A stretch of DNA of 64,000 nt. Source: Bradyrhizobium erythrophlei. Lineage in GTDB: Bacteria > Pseudomonadota > Alphaproteobacteria > Rhizobiales > Xanthobacteraceae. The notes under the pieces were generated by a model. The model was not told where the DNA came from, did not search any database, and saw only the letters and a program-made list of their open reading frames with translations. The position numbers and the translations under genes are program-made. How positions within the stretch are numbered: position 1 is the stretch's first letter; each line of letters opens with the position of its first letter. This document shows positions 62,294 through 64,000 of this stretch, in pieces. The stretch spans positions 2,666,001-2,730,000 of the forward strand of contig NZ_LT670818.1 of the NCBI RefSeq assembly GCF_900129505.1, read 5' to 3'.

Positions 62294-64000
62294 ATGCAGA
62301 GCGCCTGGATCGATCGCGACGCGGAAACCGCCGTGGCCCGCTACGAAAAGCTCGGACGCGATGTGGGCTTGCGCGTCTACACCACGCGGCTGTTGGGCCA
62401 GGATCCGCGGCTGGTGCTGCATGGTGGCGGCAACACGTCGGTGAAGACCACCATTGCCGATCTCAACGGCGAGAACGTCGAGGTGCTCTGCGTAAAAGGC
62501 TCCGGCTGGGACATGGGCACGATCGAGCCCGCCGGCCTGCCGGCGGTGCGCCTTGCTCCCCTCTTGAGGCTGCGTGCGCGTGAAAAACTTTCCGACGAGG
62601 ACATGGTGCGGCTGCAGCGCGCCAATCTGATCGACCCGGCATCGCCCAATCCGTCGGTCGAGGCGCTGCTGCATGCCTTCATCCCGCACAAATTCATCGA
62701 CCATACCCATTCCACCGCGGTGCTCGCGCTCACCGACCAGCCCGACGGCGAGGCCCTGTGCCGCGAGGTTTATGGCGCGCGCGTCGGTTACGTGCCGTAT
62801 CTGATGCCGGGCTTTGGTCTCGCAAAGGCCGCGGCGCAAATGTTCGACGCCGATCCCTCAGTCGAGGGCCTGGTCCTGGTCAAGCACGGCATTTTCAGTT
62901 TCGGGGCCGATGCGCGGCAAGCCTATGAGCGCATGATCGCGCTGGTGACATTGGCCGAGGAACGACTGGCCAGACAGCGCAAGCCGGCTTTCGTCAGCGC
63001 AAAACTGCCGGCCCGGCCGGCGCGTCTCGCCGACGTCGCGCCGATCATCCGCGGTGCCTGCAGCCTGCCGGACAACAGGACCGACGGCGCCTGGAAGCGC
63101 TTCGTGCTGGAGTTTCGCGGCGACGATGCGGTGATGAACTTTGTCAACGGCGCGGAGGTCGTGCGCTACGGCCAGGCCGGCGTGGTGACGCCGGACCATA
63201 ACATCCGCATCAAGAACAAGCCACTGGTGGTCGCAACGCCCGAACAGGGCGATCTCGCCGGCTTCAAGCGCGCGGTCCGCGACGCCGTCGCTGCCTATGG
63301 CGAAACCTACAGGGACTATTTTGGGCGCAACAATGCACGCGTCGGCGGCATCAAGACGATACTTGACCAGGCGCCGCGCGTCATTCTGGTGCCCGGCGTC
63401 GGCTTGTTCGGGCTCGGCCGCAGCAGCAAGGACGCGAGGATCGCCGCCGATCTCGCGGAAGCCGCGATTGCCACGATCACCGATGCCGAAGCCGTCGGGC
63501 GCTTCGAGCCGCTGCCGGAGGCCGATCTGTTCGATGTCGAATACTGGTCGCTCGAACAGGCCAAACTCGGCGGCGCCAGGGAATTGCCGCTGGCGGGGCA
63601 GGTTGCGGTCATCACCGGCGCCGGCGGCGCCATAGGATTTGCAACGGCGAAAGCGTTCGCGGCGGCAGGTGCCGAGGTGGCGCTGCTGGATGTCGACGAG
63701 GCCGCGGCGCAGGCAAAGGCCAGGGCGATCGGCGGCGCGGCGCTGGGCCTTCGCTGCGATGTCACCGACGCCGCATCGGTGAAGGACGCGTTTGCGCAAG
63801 TCGCGGCCGGCTTCGGCGGGGTCGACATCGCCGTGTCGAATGCCGGTGCCGCCTGGCAGGGCCGGATCGGCGAGGTCGACGAAGCGGTGCTGCGGGAAAG
63901 TTTTGAGCTGAATTTCTATGGTCACCAGCGCGTCGCGCAGGCGGCGGTCAAAATCATGCGGGCGCAGGGCACGGGCGGCTGCCTGTTGTTCAATGTCTCC
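62294..64000 (+). CDS. Class II aldolase / short-chain dehydrogenase fusion (3' partial)
   Basis: The frame runs open to the window end (569 codons seen). The N-terminal half is a class II aldolase/adducin domain: LVLHGGGNTSVK, VKGSGWDM, zinc ligands in FIDHTHSTAVLAL (HxH) and LVLVKHGIFSFG. The C-terminal part from about residue 435 is an SDR with TGAGGAIGFA and LDVDEAAAQA, as in RhaD/AldE-type bifunctional enzymes. In the DHAP shunt, an aldolase of this class splits 5-methylthioribulose 1-phosphate into dihydroxyacetone phosphate and 2-methylthioacetaldehyde; the fused dehydrogenase could then oxidise or reduce the aldehyde. AAGGAAG lies about 8 bases upstream of ATG 62294. Confidence 0.85.
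   Translation, partial: MQSAWIDRDAETAVARYEKLGRDVGLRVYTTRLLGQDPRLVLHGGGNTSVKTTIADLNGENVEVLCVKGSGWDMGTIEPAGLPAVRLAPLLRLRAREKLSDEDMVRLQRANLIDPASPNPSVEALLHAFIPHKFIDHTHSTAVLALTDQPDGEALCREVYGARVGYVPYLMPGFGLAKAAAQMFDADPSVEGLVLVKHGIFSFGADARQAYERMIALVTLAEERLARQRKPAFVSAKLPARPARLADVAPIIRGACSLPDNRTDGAWKRFVLEFRGDDAVMNFVNGAEVVRYGQAGVVTPDHNIRIKNKPLVVATPEQGDLAGFKRAVRDAVAAYGETYRDYFGRNNARVGGIKTILDQAPRVILVPGVGLFGLGRSSKDARIAADLAEAAIATITDAEAVGRFEPLPEADLFDVEYWSLEQAKLGGARELPLAGQVAVITGAGGAIGFATAKAFAAAGAEVALLDVDEAAAQAKARAIGGAALGLRCDVTDAASVKDAFAQVAAGFGGVDIAVSNAGAAWQGRIGEVDEAVLRESFELNFYGHQRVAQAAVKIMRAQGTGGCLLFNVS

Overview
The window looks like chromosomal DNA from a high-GC alphaproteobacterium of the Bradyrhizobium/Rhodopseudomonas group. 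This rests on gene content and sequence style: a Rhizobiales-type formate dehydrogenase locus with its accessory genes, an amino acid:carrier-protein ligase locus of the kind described in Bradyrhizobium, short palindromic intergenic elements typical of that group, and a Flp-type pilin. No rRNA, complete tRNA, CRISPR array, transposase or prophage was seen.

Layout. (1) 0-12.7 kb: the 3' part of a giant type-I-secreted adhesin. It has near-identical Ig-like tandem repeats, then diverged glycine/asparagine-rich repeats, then an RTX-like C-terminus. (2) 12.8-15.3 kb: small conserved or orphan proteins in sparse DNA, with a tRNA-like fragment. (3) 15.3-25.4 kb: an envelope/glycolipid region with a GT-C-like membrane protein, a GT2 glycosyltransferase, a methyltransferase, two paralogous polytopic membrane proteins, a PAP2 enzyme, an orphan Flp pilin and an OafA-like acyltransferase. 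(4) 25.8-38.1 kb: a formate/oxalate module. It holds a small TAT protein, formate dehydrogenase alpha, beta and gamma subunits, a tiny DLKEC-repeat ORF and a TAT-exported bicupin oxalate decarboxylase. These are followed by a divergent polyferredoxin, a row of overlapping accessory genes (DUF6505-, DUF6352-, DUF3305- and DUF3306-like, TorD-like) and two small membrane or exported proteins. Oxalate decarboxylase makes formate, which the dehydrogenase can oxidise.

(5) 38.4-49.9 kb: a coiled-coil protein, an exported nuclease, a UvrD-type helicase, an exported phosphoesterase, a MauG-like dihaem peroxidase plus imelysin operon, RecQ and a polysaccharide deacetylase. A decayed copy of the RecQ 3' end (HRDC domain) lies on the other side of the peroxidase/imelysin operon. 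(6) 50.1-52.5 kb: methionine biosynthesis (metA-like and metY-like). (7) 52.6-58.5 kb: an alpha/beta hydrolase, a class IV aminotransferase, a GNAT-like protein, an amino acid:[carrier protein] ligase, an acyl-CoA-dehydrogenase-like flavoprotein and a free carrier protein. This is the best candidate for a poorly described pathway. (8) 59.4-64 kb: rubredoxin and a 5'-methylthioadenosine salvage set (mtnP, a SnoaL-like protein, mtnA, and a class II aldolase/short-chain dehydrogenase fusion cut by the window end). The set resembles the DHAP shunt rather than the full methionine salvage cycle.

All calls are from reading the sequence and recalling families. No database search was run, and starts were chosen from Shine-Dalgarno spacing and domain boundaries.
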